Shown here: positions 50,861 through 59,538 of the stretch, piece by piece
How positions within the stretch are numbered: position 1 is the stretch's first letter
How the letters are laid out: each line of letters starts with the position of its first letter
Source of the DNA: Henriciella sp.
Lineage (GTDB): Bacteria; Pseudomonadota; Alphaproteobacteria; Caulobacterales; Hyphomonadaceae
NCBI GenBank assembly: GCA_030066975.1
Contig: JASJAO010000001.1
Coordinates: forward strand, 186,001-250,000
Length of the DNA stretch: 64,000 nt
Direction of reading: 5' to 3'
Notes under the pieces: model-generated
The model's input: only the letters and a program-made list of their open reading frames with translations
Told to the model about the DNA's origin: nothing
The model's database searches: none
Position numbers and translations under genes: made by a program

Positions 50861-53260
50861 TTACTCGCTGGCATCGCCGCGCTGCAGGATGGTACGCTTA
50901 CCGGCATGGTTTGGGGCAGAGATGACGCCCTCGTCTTCCAGACGCTCAATCAGGGTCGCCGCTTTGTTGTAGCCGATCTTCAAGCGACGCTGGATATAAC
51001 TGGTTGAGGCGCGCTTGTCGCGCAGGACGACCGCCATCGCCTGGGCATACAAGTCTTCGTCCTTGTCACCCGTTGACGTGCCGAGCATCGCGTCCATAAC
51101 CGCGCTGCCTGTGCCTTCTTCGGGCTCTTCGAGAACCTCAGGATTATAGTCGGGCTCGCCGCCATTCTCACGCAGCCAATCGACCACCGCCTGGACTTCG
51201 TCATCCGACACAAAAGGACCGTGGCAGCGCTTCGATTTCACGCCAGCTGCCTGGTAGAGCAGATCGCCCATGCCGAGCAGCTGTTCTGCACCCTGCTCGC
51301 CCAGAATGGTCCGGCTGTCGATCTTGGTCGTCACCATGTAGGAAATCCGCGTCGGGAAGTTCGCCTTAATGGTTCCAGTGATCACATCCACCGACGGCCG
51401 CTGGGTCGCGGTAATCAGATGAATGCCCGCCGCGCGCGCCATTTGTGCCAGGCGCTGGACACAGCCTTCAATCTCCTTGCCCGCTACCATCATCAGGTCG
51501 GCCATTTCATCAATCACGATGACCAGATTGGGGACATGCTCCAGCGGCAGGATCTCTGTTTCATAATTGGGCTTGCCGCGCTCATCAAAACCAACTTGCA
51601 CCGACCGCGTCAGGTGCTCACCTTTCTTGCGATACTCAGCCGCCTTGGCATTGAAGCCCACCAAGTTGCGCACGCCGGCTTTGGACATCAACTCATAACG
51701 CATTTCCATCTCGCGAACGGCCCATTGCAGCGCCAGAACAGCCTTTTTCGGGTCCGTCACAACCGGCGACAAGAGATGTGGAATGCCCTCATAGATCGAC
51801 AATTCCAGCATCTTCGGATCGATAAAGATAAAGCGGCATTCCTCAGGCGGCAGCTTATAGATCAGCGACAGGATCATCGCGTTGACGCCCACCGACTTAC
51901 CAGAACCGGTTGTCCCGGCGATCAGCAAGTGGGGCATCTTGGCAAGCTCTACCACTGTCGGGGACCCGCCAATGTCCTCGCCCAGCGCCATCGGAAGCGC
52001 GGCCTTGGTTTTGGTGTAGGCCTCTGAATCAAGCAGACTGCGCAGGTAAACCGTGTCGCGCGCCTCGTTTGGCAGTTCGATCCCGATCGCGTTCTTTCCC
52101 GGAATGACCGCGATCCGAGCCGAAACTGCACTCATGGAGCGGGCGACATCATCGGCAAGTGAGATCACGCGCGCTGACTTCACACCGGCGGCGGGTTCAA
52201 GCTCAAACAGGGTCACCACCGGACCAGGGCGGACCTCGCGAATGCGACCGCGCACGCCAAACTCACGCAGGACTTCTGCGAGACGATTGGCTTTGGTCAG
52301 CAAAGCATCCTCATCGACCTCTTCACGGCGCGGCGGTGCGAGTTGCAATAGATCGATCGGTGGCAGCTTCGAGGCCTTGCGCCGACGCGGTTTGCGAACC
52401 CGAGGGGCGGGTTTCGCCGCTGAGCGGCGTGTATCGACCGGGGACGGATCTCCGCGACTCGAAACCGGAATTACTGGGGCGTCGTCCCCAAGAACATCGG
52501 TATCCTCTAAGTCGCGCGGAATGGGGCGCTCAACCAATCTCGGCAATTCGTCCGGATTGGACCCATCCGAGGAACCATAATCCACATCATGCATAGACTT
52601 CGAGGCACTCCGGCGTTGGCGAAGGGTGGCAATCCAGCCGCTGATACCTTTTGCCCGCTTCGCGGCCTTGCGGCTCGATCTCGCCGCGGCGGCCTGCAAG
52701 AGCTGCGCATCATCCTTCCGGAACCCAAGCGCTGAAAACGCCGCAAGCAAAGCCGCTGCCCCGAGGACCAGTCCAGACAACAACTCTGGCGCAGGCAAAA
52801 GCAAGGCCCGGAACGGCATAACCGCCAAGCCGTGAAGCCCATCGCCGATCACACCGCCGAGACCGGCCCGCAGCGGCCAGGAGGTTGGTACCGGCCAGGA
52901 CGCCAGACAGGCTGCGGATAGAGGCACAAACAGCGCCCCGAATAACCACCGTCGAATGCGTGGCGCGCCGATCAACACCGCACGCATCGCTCCACCAATC
53001 ATCAGAGCAAGCCCGGCCACCCAGGCCGACCAGCCGAGCATCTGGCGCGCGAGATCGGCAAAAACCGCCCCACCCGCGCCAAACAGGTTCTTCACGTCCA
53101 TTGTGGTCGCGGCGTTCCAGCTCGGATCGGTGGGATCATAAGACCCCACGCTGCCACAGACAAACACGCCCAGCCCGAAAGCAGCCGTTCCCGTCAGAAT
53201 CCGCCACACCGGATCCGAGACGTCTCGCATCTGCTGGGGGTCTGCTGCTGTATCCGCCAT
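50861..53260 (-). CDS. ftsK: DNA translocase FtsK
   Basis: This 799-residue translocase couples division to chromosome segregation. Four to five N-terminal membrane segments (up to about residue 185) anchor it at the septum. A short Arg/Ser-rich linker with RKPRRRKASKLPPIDLL leads to the motor. Walker A GTTGSGKSVGVNAM lies near residue 450 and Walker B VIVIDEMADLMMV near 585. TQRPSVDVITGTIKANFPTR is the family signature. The C-terminal gamma winged helix (ASTSYIQRRLKIGYNKAATL) reads KOPS-like sites and activates XerD. The start follows GGAGA. Confidence 0.96.
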   Translation of the reverse strand: MADTAADPQQMRDVSDPVWRILTGTAAFGLGVFVCGSVGSYDPTDPSWNAATTMDVKNLFGAGGAVFADLARQMLGWSAWVAGLALMIGGAMRAVLIGAPRIRRWLFGALFVPLSAACLASWPVPTSWPLRAGLGGVIGDGLHGLAVMPFRALLLPAPELLSGLVLGAAALLAAFSALGFRKDDAQLLQAAAARSSRKAAKRAKGISGWIATLRQRRSASKSMHDVDYGSSDGSNPDELPRLVERPIPRDLEDTDVLGDDAPVIPVSSRGDPSPVDTRRSAAKPAPRVRKPRRRKASKLPPIDLLQLAPPRREEVDEDALLTKANRLAEVLREFGVRGRIREVRPGPVVTLFELEPAAGVKSARVISLADDVARSMSAVSARIAVIPGKNAIGIELPNEARDTVYLRSLLDSEAYTKTKAALPMALGEDIGGSPTVVELAKMPHLLIAGTTGSGKSVGVNAMILSLIYKLPPEECRFIFIDPKMLELSIYEGIPHLLSPVVTDPKKAVLALQWAVREMEMRYELMSKAGVRNLVGFNAKAAEYRKKGEHLTRSVQVGFDERGKPNYETEILPLEHVPNLVIVIDEMADLMMVAGKEIEGCVQRLAQMARAAGIHLITATQRPSVDVITGTIKANFPTRISYMVTTKIDSRTILGEQGAEQLLGMGDLLYQAAGVKSKRCHGPFVSDDEVQAVVDWLRENGGEPDYNPEVLEEPEEGTGSAVMDAMLGTSTGDKDEDLYAQAMAVVLRDKRASTSYIQRRLKIGYNKAATLIERLEDEGVISAPNHAGKRTILQRGDASE

Positions 53261-53349
53261 TCACCACTCTCCGAAATCGGAAACCAAAACTTATCTGAAA
53301 CTGACAAGGTGGCCTTAAAGCGGCGCTAACAAGGCTGCAGTTTGCGCAC

Positions 53350-53378
53350 AAAAAATCCCGGCCACGAATGGCCGGGAT
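53350..53378 (-). terminator. Rho-independent terminator of amtB
   Basis: ATCCCGGCCA (53355-53364) and TGGCCGGGAT (53369-53378) form a perfect 10-bp stem with a CGAA loop. On the minus strand the stem is followed by a T-run (TTTTTTG including the last stem bases). It is 44 bp below the amtB stop. Confidence 0.88.
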
Positions 53379-53421
53379 AAGTTGGGAGGAAACGCTCCCC
53401 AAAAGGAGGAAGCGTGATTTG

Positions 53422-54792
53422 CTAGGAAGCAAATTCCGGATAGGCTTCGACGCCGGCATCGGACTTGTCGAGACCCATTTGCTGGTCTTCGTCGCTGACG
53501 CGAACACCAACAGTTGATTTCAGAGCGAACCAGACGATGCCTGATGCGATCGATACAAACACACCCGTCAGGATCACACCGACCAGCTGACCGACATAGC
53601 TCGGGTCACCGGCATCATTCGGCATGATGTTGTTGCCGTAGGATGCCGCAACGATGATCGTGCCCCAGATGCCACAAACAAGGTGAGCTGGGATGGCGCC
53701 GACCACGTCGTCAATCTTGAACTTGTCGAGCAGTGGAACGGTCAGAACAACCAGAACGCCGCCAATCGCACCGATCAGAACAGCGCCGCCCATGGTTGGG
53801 GCGAGCGGCTCAGCGGTGATTGAGACCAGGCCACCAATCGCGCCGTTGAACGCCATGGTTGGATCGACTTTACCCTTATAAAGGATCGCCGTCAGGATCA
53901 TCGCCGCCAGCACACCGCCGACAGCGGCCATGTTTGTGTTGGCAAAAATGGTCGATACCGCGTCGATATTCTCAACTGTACCAGCAGCAAGCTGTGACGC
54001 CCCGTTAAAGCCGAACCATCCAAACCACAGGATGAACGTACCCAACGCGGCCAGAGGAATGTTCGACCCCGGCATCGGGTTCACTTTGTCGCCAATATAC
54101 TTGCCTGCACGTGGACCAATAATGATGGCCCCGATCAGAGCCGCCCAGCCCCCGGTGGAGTGGACGAGTGTCGATCCGGCAAAGTCTGAGAAACCCCATT
54201 GGCTATCAAGATAGCCTTCGCCCCATTCCCAGGAGGCGACGATGGGGTAGATGAATGCGGTCAAAACAGCGACAAAAATCAAGAAAGGCCATAATTTTAC
54301 ACGTTCAGCAACGGTGCCGGAAACAATCGAAGCAGCCGTGGCGACAAATACCATCTGGAAGAACCAGTCGGAGCTGGCCGCATATCCATCGACAGCCGCT
54401 TCTCCGGCGGACGGTGACCATATAAAGTCGGGGATACCGAACAGCTGAGCCGGGCCCCAACCACCCGCATCGGCAGGATAGGCCATATTATAACCGACGA
54501 GCCAGAACATCAGGCCCGCAACAGAGAACAGAGAAATGTTCTTCATCGACTGCATCGATGCATTCTTTGACCGAACGAGACCTGCCTCCAGACAAAGGAA
54601 GCCGGCAGCCATAAACATAACGATCAGACCGCCGATCAGGAACAGATAGCTGTTGTCGACATAGGCACTGATCGCCAGAGCCTCATCGCCGGTTAGTGGC
54701 ACTTCTTCTTGAGCAAAGGCAGTAAGCCCCGCTCCCAAAGCAACCGGAAGCAGTACAGCTCCCCGGGTTGCGTGCTTTATCCAATTTTTCAT
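53422..54792 (-). CDS. amtB: Ammonium transporter Amt
   Basis: This 456-residue protein is an Amt/Rh channel for ammonium. A cleavable signal peptide (AVLLPVALGAGLTAFAQ) precedes 11 membrane helices. Typical motifs are FLCLEAGLVRSKNASMQSMKN, TLVHSTGGWAALIGAIIIGP with the conserved His, LGTFILWFGWFGFNGAS, and AHLVCGIWGTI with the second pore His region. The C-terminal tail (VGVRVSDEDQQMGLDKSDAG) can contact a PII protein. A PII gene usually precedes amtB, but none is seen here. The transporter is a single gene with its own terminator. Confidence 0.94.
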   Translation of the reverse strand: MKNWIKHATRGAVLLPVALGAGLTAFAQEEVPLTGDEALAISAYVDNSYLFLIGGLIVMFMAAGFLCLEAGLVRSKNASMQSMKNISLFSVAGLMFWLVGYNMAYPADAGGWGPAQLFGIPDFIWSPSAGEAAVDGYAASSDWFFQMVFVATAASIVSGTVAERVKLWPFLIFVAVLTAFIYPIVASWEWGEGYLDSQWGFSDFAGSTLVHSTGGWAALIGAIIIGPRAGKYIGDKVNPMPGSNIPLAALGTFILWFGWFGFNGASQLAAGTVENIDAVSTIFANTNMAAVGGVLAAMILTAILYKGKVDPTMAFNGAIGGLVSITAEPLAPTMGGAVLIGAIGGVLVVLTVPLLDKFKIDDVVGAIPAHLVCGIWGTIIVAASYGNNIMPNDAGDPSYVGQLVGVILTGVFVSIASGIVWFALKSTVGVRVSDEDQQMGLDKSDAGVEAYPEFAS

Positions 54793-55034
54793 GCCCTACG
54801 ACTCCCGCAGCTTAGGTTGATAGACCGCCGCACTTTAAGGGCGCACGCTCAACCTGACGCCAGCGTTAAAGAAAGATTGCGATCCGAGTGAAACTCTGCT
54901 GATCAAAAAACGAGCACGCCCTGATGCAAAAGCACGCTTGTTCGTCAGCGGCCTGTCCCTCTGAAAACCCGGATATGGGTCCAACGAGAATTCGTCGCGG
55001 CGACACGCCGCGTGCGCCGCGATAGACTTACAAA

Positions 55035-56261
55035 ATGACTGATCATGTCTTCGATGTAGCGATTGTCGGTGCAGGCCCAGTCGGCGCCGTACTGGCGCTC
55101 GGCCTGGCACGAGCAGGGCTTGATATTGTGCTGATTGATAGCCGCGACCCAGCTGCGGCACCGGCAGCCGACGGTCGAAATTTCGCTATTGTTACAGGCA
55201 GTTGGCGGATGCTCCAGACCGTTGGTGTTACGCACAGGCTGGAGACAGCATGCCAGCCGCTGCACGGCCTTGAGGCGGTTGATGGCGGCCATCACATTCT
55301 GTCGCCGCCTTCGGTCCTGTTTCAGGACAGCGATCTCGACAGTCCGTTTCCGGAAGACACATTGGGCTATATGGTGCGGGCGGAGGAGCTACAGGCCGCG
55401 TTGGACGCAGCGTGTGCCGATGCAACAGACCTGACCCGCCTCGCGCCCGCACGATTTGTCTCACTGGGCACCCAGCCAGGCTTCACGTCGATCACTTTGG
55501 ACGGCGCCGACCCCATTCAGGCTCGCCTCGTTGTTGGCGCAGATGGCATGAGATCTCCAGTTCGCAACGCGCTTGGCATCCCGGTTGAAGGCCGCGATTA
55601 TCAAAAGTCGGTCTTCACCGCGAACGTGAATCTCACCGAACCCCATAACGGCATCGCCCGTCAGCTGTTTCTTCCCGAGGGGCCGTTTGCGACCTTGCCT
55701 CTGCCCGGTGACCGCGCAAACCTCGCCTGGTACCTGAAACGCGGCGGCGCTGAGGCGCTGGCCGCCTGTACGCCCGCAGAGATCGAAGCCGAACTCAATG
55801 CGCGATTGTCTGATTTCTGCGGACCGATGACACTGGACGGCAAGGCAGGCAGCTACCCGCTGGTACTGCAGATCGCGACGAAGATTACAGCGCCTCGCGC
55901 GGCGCTTGTTGGCGATGCCGCCCGGCGGGTAAACCCACTTGCTGGACAGGGGCTCAATCAGGGCTTTCGCGATGTCGCTGCCCTCATCGAGGTGCTTCAG
56001 CAGGCCCAGACTGTCGGCCTGGACGTCGGATCAGCGCCGGTTCTGGAGCGCTATAGCGAAGCCCGCCGGTTTGAAGGCACGGCTGTGGCGCTGGCGCTCG
56101 ATAGTATTGACCGGCTGTTTTCAAATGACGCGACTTTGACCAAGCCGCTTCGTTCCCTCGGACTGCTTGCCGCCCGCGAGATCGGCCCGCTGCGCAGGTG
56201 GCTGGCTAAAAAAGCGAGCGCGACCGAAGACGACGTGCCCGGTTCAATGCAGGCCTGGTAG
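55035..56261 (+). CDS. UbiH/UbiF/Coq6-type FAD-dependent hydroxylase
   Basis: This 408-residue flavin monooxygenase hydroxylates the ubiquinone ring precursor. It has the N-terminal dinucleotide fold DVAIVGAGPVGAVLALGLAR, the DG motif VVGADGMRSPVRNALGI, and the C-terminal GD motif ALVGDAARRVNPLAGQGLNQ. QGLNQGFRDVAALIEVL matches the UbiH group. Which ring position it uses cannot be told by eye, because alphaproteobacteria vary in the number and regioselectivity of these hydroxylases. Its 3' end overlaps the convergent gene at 56206 by 56 bp. Confidence 0.9.
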   Translation: MTDHVFDVAIVGAGPVGAVLALGLARAGLDIVLIDSRDPAAAPAADGRNFAIVTGSWRMLQTVGVTHRLETACQPLHGLEAVDGGHHILSPPSVLFQDSDLDSPFPEDTLGYMVRAEELQAALDAACADATDLTRLAPARFVSLGTQPGFTSITLDGADPIQARLVVGADGMRSPVRNALGIPVEGRDYQKSVFTANVNLTEPHNGIARQLFLPEGPFATLPLPGDRANLAWYLKRGGAEALAACTPAEIEAELNARLSDFCGPMTLDGKAGSYPLVLQIATKITAPRAALVGDAARRVNPLAGQGLNQGFRDVAALIEVLQQAQTVGLDVGSAPVLERYSEARRFEGTAVALALDSIDRLFSNDATLTKPLRSLGLLAAREIGPLRRWLAKKASATEDDVPGSMQAW

Positions 56262-56643
56262 GCGCATTGTCCAGCCACAGCGCCCCGGAATTGTAGAGAT
56301 AGAGAAAGGCCTCGGTCGATTCTTTCGCCGCCTCACCCGCCAGTTCGCCGGCCATTCGGCGGTTTGATACCCGTTGAATACAAGCGAACCCGACCAGGGG
56401 GATGATCGTCCACCAGGCGACGAAAAAAGCCGACAGCACCCCAGCCACCAGCAACAGATCGGACATCAGATCCAGCAGGCGGATGCGATGGACATAGTGT
56501 TTGCCGACCGGCTTCAATCGGTCGAGGCGCTCATACAGAAAGTCGGCGTCCAGCGCCCAGGTCTGGTCGTCCGTCGCCGCGATCCGAACCGTTGTCGGTT
56601 CGCTTCGTGCGTGATCTTGCGCGGCATATCCATGTGCGGCCAT
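56206..56643 (-). CDS. Small membrane protein of unknown function
   Basis: This 145-residue protein has a soluble N-terminus (RIAATDDQTWALDADFLYER) and two close membrane helices (about 59-90; LLDLMSDLLLVAGVLSAFFV and WTIIPLVGFACI). A basic tail ends LNRARRLRSRSLF. I do not recognise a family. A strong GGAGGA site before the ATG supports it as real, even though its last 56 bp lie antisense to the end of the UbiH-type gene. It has no obvious operon partner. Confidence 0.65.
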   Translation of the reverse strand: MAAHGYAAQDHARSEPTTVRIAATDDQTWALDADFLYERLDRLKPVGKHYVHRIRLLDLMSDLLLVAGVLSAFFVAWWTIIPLVGFACIQRVSNRRMAGELAGEAAKESTEAFLYLYNSGALWLDNAPTRPALNRARRLRSRSLF

Positions 56644-56701
56644 GACGTCCTCCGATGAGGCAAGTCTATCGCCGAGGACTTAACCAAAACCTATCGCAGC
56701 T

Positions 56702-56962
56702 TCACGCACTGCTCGCCTTGATCGACAGGGCATGCAGCCCGCTTTCAAACTCGGCTGTCAGGGCCTGCATGATCTGGCGTTGCATCGCAACGCGGCTCAA
56801 GCCGTCAAACTGTTGAGAGACAATGGTCACATTATAATGGGTCTCTCCTTCCGCACTTGCACCGGCATGGCCAGCGTGCCGGGCGCTGTCATCCGTGACT
56901 TCCAGACGACTTGGCTGGAAAGTATTGGTCAGAACTTCAAAAATTCGGTCTCTGCGTGACAT
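56702..56962 (-). CDS. bolA: BolA-family protein
   Basis: This 86-residue protein has the BolA fold and its key phrase LEVTDDSARHAGHAG, with the His cluster that binds an Fe-S cluster together with a monothiol glutaredoxin. The following GETHYNVTIVSQQFDGLSRV and QRQIMQALTAEFESGLHAL complete the family pattern. BolA proteins help Fe-S trafficking and stress responses. ATG 56962 is preferred to a GTG nine codons upstream. It is divergent from the J-domain gene with a 44-bp gap, a pairing often seen in alphaproteobacteria. Confidence 0.92.
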   Translation of the reverse strand: MSRRDRIFEVLTNTFQPSRLEVTDDSARHAGHAGASAEGETHYNVTIVSQQFDGLSRVAMQRQIMQALTAEFESGLHALSIKASSA

Positions 56963-57006
56963 CTTTTCTGGCCTCCCGGTATTGAACACACTATGTTGCG
57001 GCGCTG

Positions 57007-57624
57007 ATGAGCAAAGATTACGAGTACCGCCCGAAGTTCACCGATATAAGGGTGAAACCTCCCGCCGACGAGACGTCGCGTGCGAAAGCCCAAAAGACTC
57101 GAGTCTGCGACTATGCCGGTTGCGACTTACCCGGTGAGTATCCCGCACCCATGCAGTTTGGCGACGGCAAACACTGGTTCTGCAAACGCCATGCGGCGGA
57201 GTACAACAAATCGTTCAACTTCTTCGACACGATGACAGACGAGCAGCTAAAGGCGTTTCGGGAAAATTCCCGCTACGGTTTCAGCCCGACCTGGAAGATG
57301 GGATCAGGCCCGATGGGCGGGGCTAAAGCTGGCAAAGCCAGCGACCCGCGAACCTGGAAAGGGGCGGAGTTCTTCGACAATCGGGAGGCTGCACGTGAAG
57401 CCCGGCGCGGGAACCGCAGCGCAACCGGCGTTGCCAAGCGCGCGCTGGCCGAACTGGATCTCGATGCGGATGCCAAACCGCCGGAGATTCGGACGCGATA
57501 TGCCGAATATGTGCGCCGCTTCCATCCCGATTCCAATAGCGGGGATCGCTCTTCGGAGGAAAAGCTCGCCAAAGTCATTCGCGCCGGAAAGACGCTCAAG
57601 GCAGCAGGCCTGATGAAGGATTAG
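57007..57624 (+). CDS. J-domain (DnaJ-like) protein with N-terminal Cys-containing region
   Basis: This 205-residue protein has a C-terminal J domain (about 140-203) with the HPD tripeptide in YVRRFHPDSNSGDRSSEEKL, which stimulates Hsp70 ATPase. The N-terminal part contains CDYAGCDLPGEYPAP and HWFCKRHAAEYN, a possible zinc-binding set of three Cys and nearby His. The rest is basic and Gly-rich. Such genes commonly lie beside bolA in alphaproteobacteria and may link to Fe-S handling. The client is unknown. Confidence 0.88.
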   Translation: MSKDYEYRPKFTDIRVKPPADETSRAKAQKTRVCDYAGCDLPGEYPAPMQFGDGKHWFCKRHAAEYNKSFNFFDTMTDEQLKAFRENSRYGFSPTWKMGSGPMGGAKAGKASDPRTWKGAEFFDNREAAREARRGNRSATGVAKRALAELDLDADAKPPEIRTRYAEYVRRFHPDSNSGDRSSEEKLAKVIRAGKTLKAAGLMKD

Positions 57625-57671
57625 CGGTTGGACGCTTGCCAGACCGCGCGGTTCAATCCAGATACGCTTGC

Positions 57672-58550
57672 ATGAATGACGCGCCAATCCTGTCTTACGC
57701 GCCCTATTTTGAGCATCCGATAAAGCGTAGACTTGTCAGCGCGATAGAGCGTTTAACCGGGCAGCGTCGACTACAGAAACTGTATGAAACCTATCGGCGG
57801 GACCTGTCGAGCGAGCCGTTTTTCGACGCGGCGGTAAAGCTGCTTGAACTGGACGTCCAGTTCAATTCAGCCCGCCTCGCTCAGATCCCCGCGAGCGGCC
57901 CTTTGGTTGTCGTTGCGAACCACCCCTTTGGCGTTCTGGACGGGGTCTTGATTTCCTGGCTGATCTCCCTGCGTCGCACAGATTTCAAGGTCCTGACCAA
58001 CGCAATTCTCGATGGCGCACCAGAAGCCAGGGATTGGCTGCTGCCGATTGACTTCGCCGGAACGCGGGACGCACAGGCGACCAATATCGCCACCCGGGCC
58101 GAAGCGCTGCAGCGTTTATCAGACGGGCAGTGCATTATCGTTTTCCCCGCCGGGGGCGTGTCGACGGCGCCGACACCGTTTGGCCGAACCGCTGTTGATG
58201 ATACCTGGAAGCCTTTCACGGCCAAGCTGATCAGCAAAAGCAAGGCGCATGTCACGCCCATCTTCTTCGAAGGGCAGAACTCACGCCTGTTCCAATGGGC
58301 GAGCCACATGTCGATCGAGTTGCGCTTGGCGCTGATCTTTCGCGAGGTGAAGCGCCGGATCGGGACTGCAATGCCCGTTCATATCGGCAAAACCCTTAGC
58401 CCGGATGATCTTACCCATGCGGGGCGACGTCACGATCTGATGAATTTTCTGCGCGACCAGACCTACGGCATGGCACCGGCAAATCAGCAAACCGGTATTG
58501 CGGATGCGGCCGCCCGGTTTCAGGCCAACAAACCAACGATTTTCAACTAG
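57672..58550 (+). CDS. Lysophospholipid acyltransferase (PlsC-like)
   Basis: This 292-residue membrane-associated acyltransferase has the HX4D catalytic motif in VANHPFGVLDGVLI near residue 82. The substrate motif IVFPAGGVSTAPTPFGRTAV near 160 corresponds to the usual FPEGTR block. It probably transfers an acyl chain to lysophosphatidic acid or to a lyso-ornithine lipid. ATG 57672 is chosen over an upstream start 12 codons earlier. It follows the J-domain gene by 47 bp and may be co-transcribed. The exact acceptor is uncertain. Confidence 0.86.
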   Translation: MNDAPILSYAPYFEHPIKRRLVSAIERLTGQRRLQKLYETYRRDLSSEPFFDAAVKLLELDVQFNSARLAQIPASGPLVVVANHPFGVLDGVLISWLISLRRTDFKVLTNAILDGAPEARDWLLPIDFAGTRDAQATNIATRAEALQRLSDGQCIIVFPAGGVSTAPTPFGRTAVDDTWKPFTAKLISKSKAHVTPIFFEGQNSRLFQWASHMSIELRLALIFREVKRRIGTAMPVHIGKTLSPDDLTHAGRRHDLMNFLRDQTYGMAPANQQTGIADAAARFQANKPTIFN

Positions 58551-58556
58551 CGGCGC

Positions 58557-59399
58557 TTAAGGAATATAGACCGTGTACTCGACCTCGGCTTCGACGTCGA
58601 ACGTGCCATCGGCCAGGTCGATATTACCGGTATTCCACCGATAATCGAGATCGAACCGGATTGATTGATCTGCGATGCTTCCGGGTGATTCTGCTGTCCG
58701 CCGATTACCGACAAACATGGTCATTCCGGACGTCATGCGTGAGAGACGGCGATAACCGGTCCATCGCAACCCCGCAGTGGTTGAGTTGCCCGTATGCGCG
58801 TATTGTGCGGCGGTCCCAAATGACAGTCCGTCATCTGTATCGGTTTCTGTGATTCTCGCCCTCAATCGGATCAGGTCCAGATCCGCCGGATCGCCTACGA
58901 CAGACGAGGTCGCGTCAATGTTAAAGCCCTTGTTGGAGGCCACATAGAAACTCGACTCGATCTCACTGCGGACGGTGCGAATATCTGTATTATTGCGCAG
59001 GCCAAAAGCGCTGAAGGAGTCTGCCGCCGAAGTAAACCGGTCGCCGTTTGAGTTTGCGGTCTGATTGCCGCCGCCAGCGATACGCCGAATGCGCAAGGTC
59101 GCTCCGGCCCCGTCCGGAAAACTCTCGTCCAGGGCCTGCAGAGTGCCGGTTACCACCGTGAAGACATCTCCAGCGATCAGATCGACATTGGTGCCGTTAT
59201 TCTCGAGGATAAAATCAGAGGCGATCGGTGTGGCATTCGTGCTGTCTGCGCCCCAAACGATCACGATGCCCTCTTGCGACATCGTGATGCGATCAACTGT
59301 GTCGGTATGCGCGGGCAGCGCAAGGCCCATTGCAACAAGGGCTGGCAGCGCAAGAAGGCGTCCGAAACCGGGTCGGCTGAGAGTTTGAAGGCCCATCAT
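58557..59399 (-). CDS. Secreted beta-rich protein of unknown function
   Basis: This 280-residue protein has a signal peptide (LLALPALVAMGLALPAHTDT). The mature part is rich in Ser, Thr, Asn, Asp and Gly and is likely all-beta, ending in a strand VEAEVEYTVYIP. Repeated RxxxRxR strands (LRIRRIAGGG, LIRLRARITETDTDDG) are visible. It has no cysteines and no recognised domain. The end is convergent with the acyltransferase gene. It could be a pilus- or coat-like subunit, but nothing in the neighbourhood supports that. Confidence 0.72.
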   Translation of the reverse strand: MMGLQTLSRPGFGRLLALPALVAMGLALPAHTDTVDRITMSQEGIVIVWGADSTNATPIASDFILENNGTNVDLIAGDVFTVVTGTLQALDESFPDGAGATLRIRRIAGGGNQTANSNGDRFTSAADSFSAFGLRNNTDIRTVRSEIESSFYVASNKGFNIDATSSVVGDPADLDLIRLRARITETDTDDGLSFGTAAQYAHTGNSTTAGLRWTGYRRLSRMTSGMTMFVGNRRTAESPGSIADQSIRFDLDYRWNTGNIDLADGTFDVEAEVEYTVYIP

Positions 59400-59538
59400 T
59401 CAGCCGGTATGTCACACCCAGATTTGAATATGGCTAAGTCATTAGAGGAAATTTTATCCAAATCTGGCGGGCGGCGGCTCTTGCCTTTGGCGTGTAATCA
59501 GGGTCTTTGGCGCGGGTTTCCGAAAAGGAGTTTCCGAC

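Noticed and set aside
54913-54937. Direct repeat AGCACGC x2 in the amtB/UbiH-type gap
   Set aside because: Seven bases with an 18-bp period in GC-rich DNA is within chance, and no known site matches.
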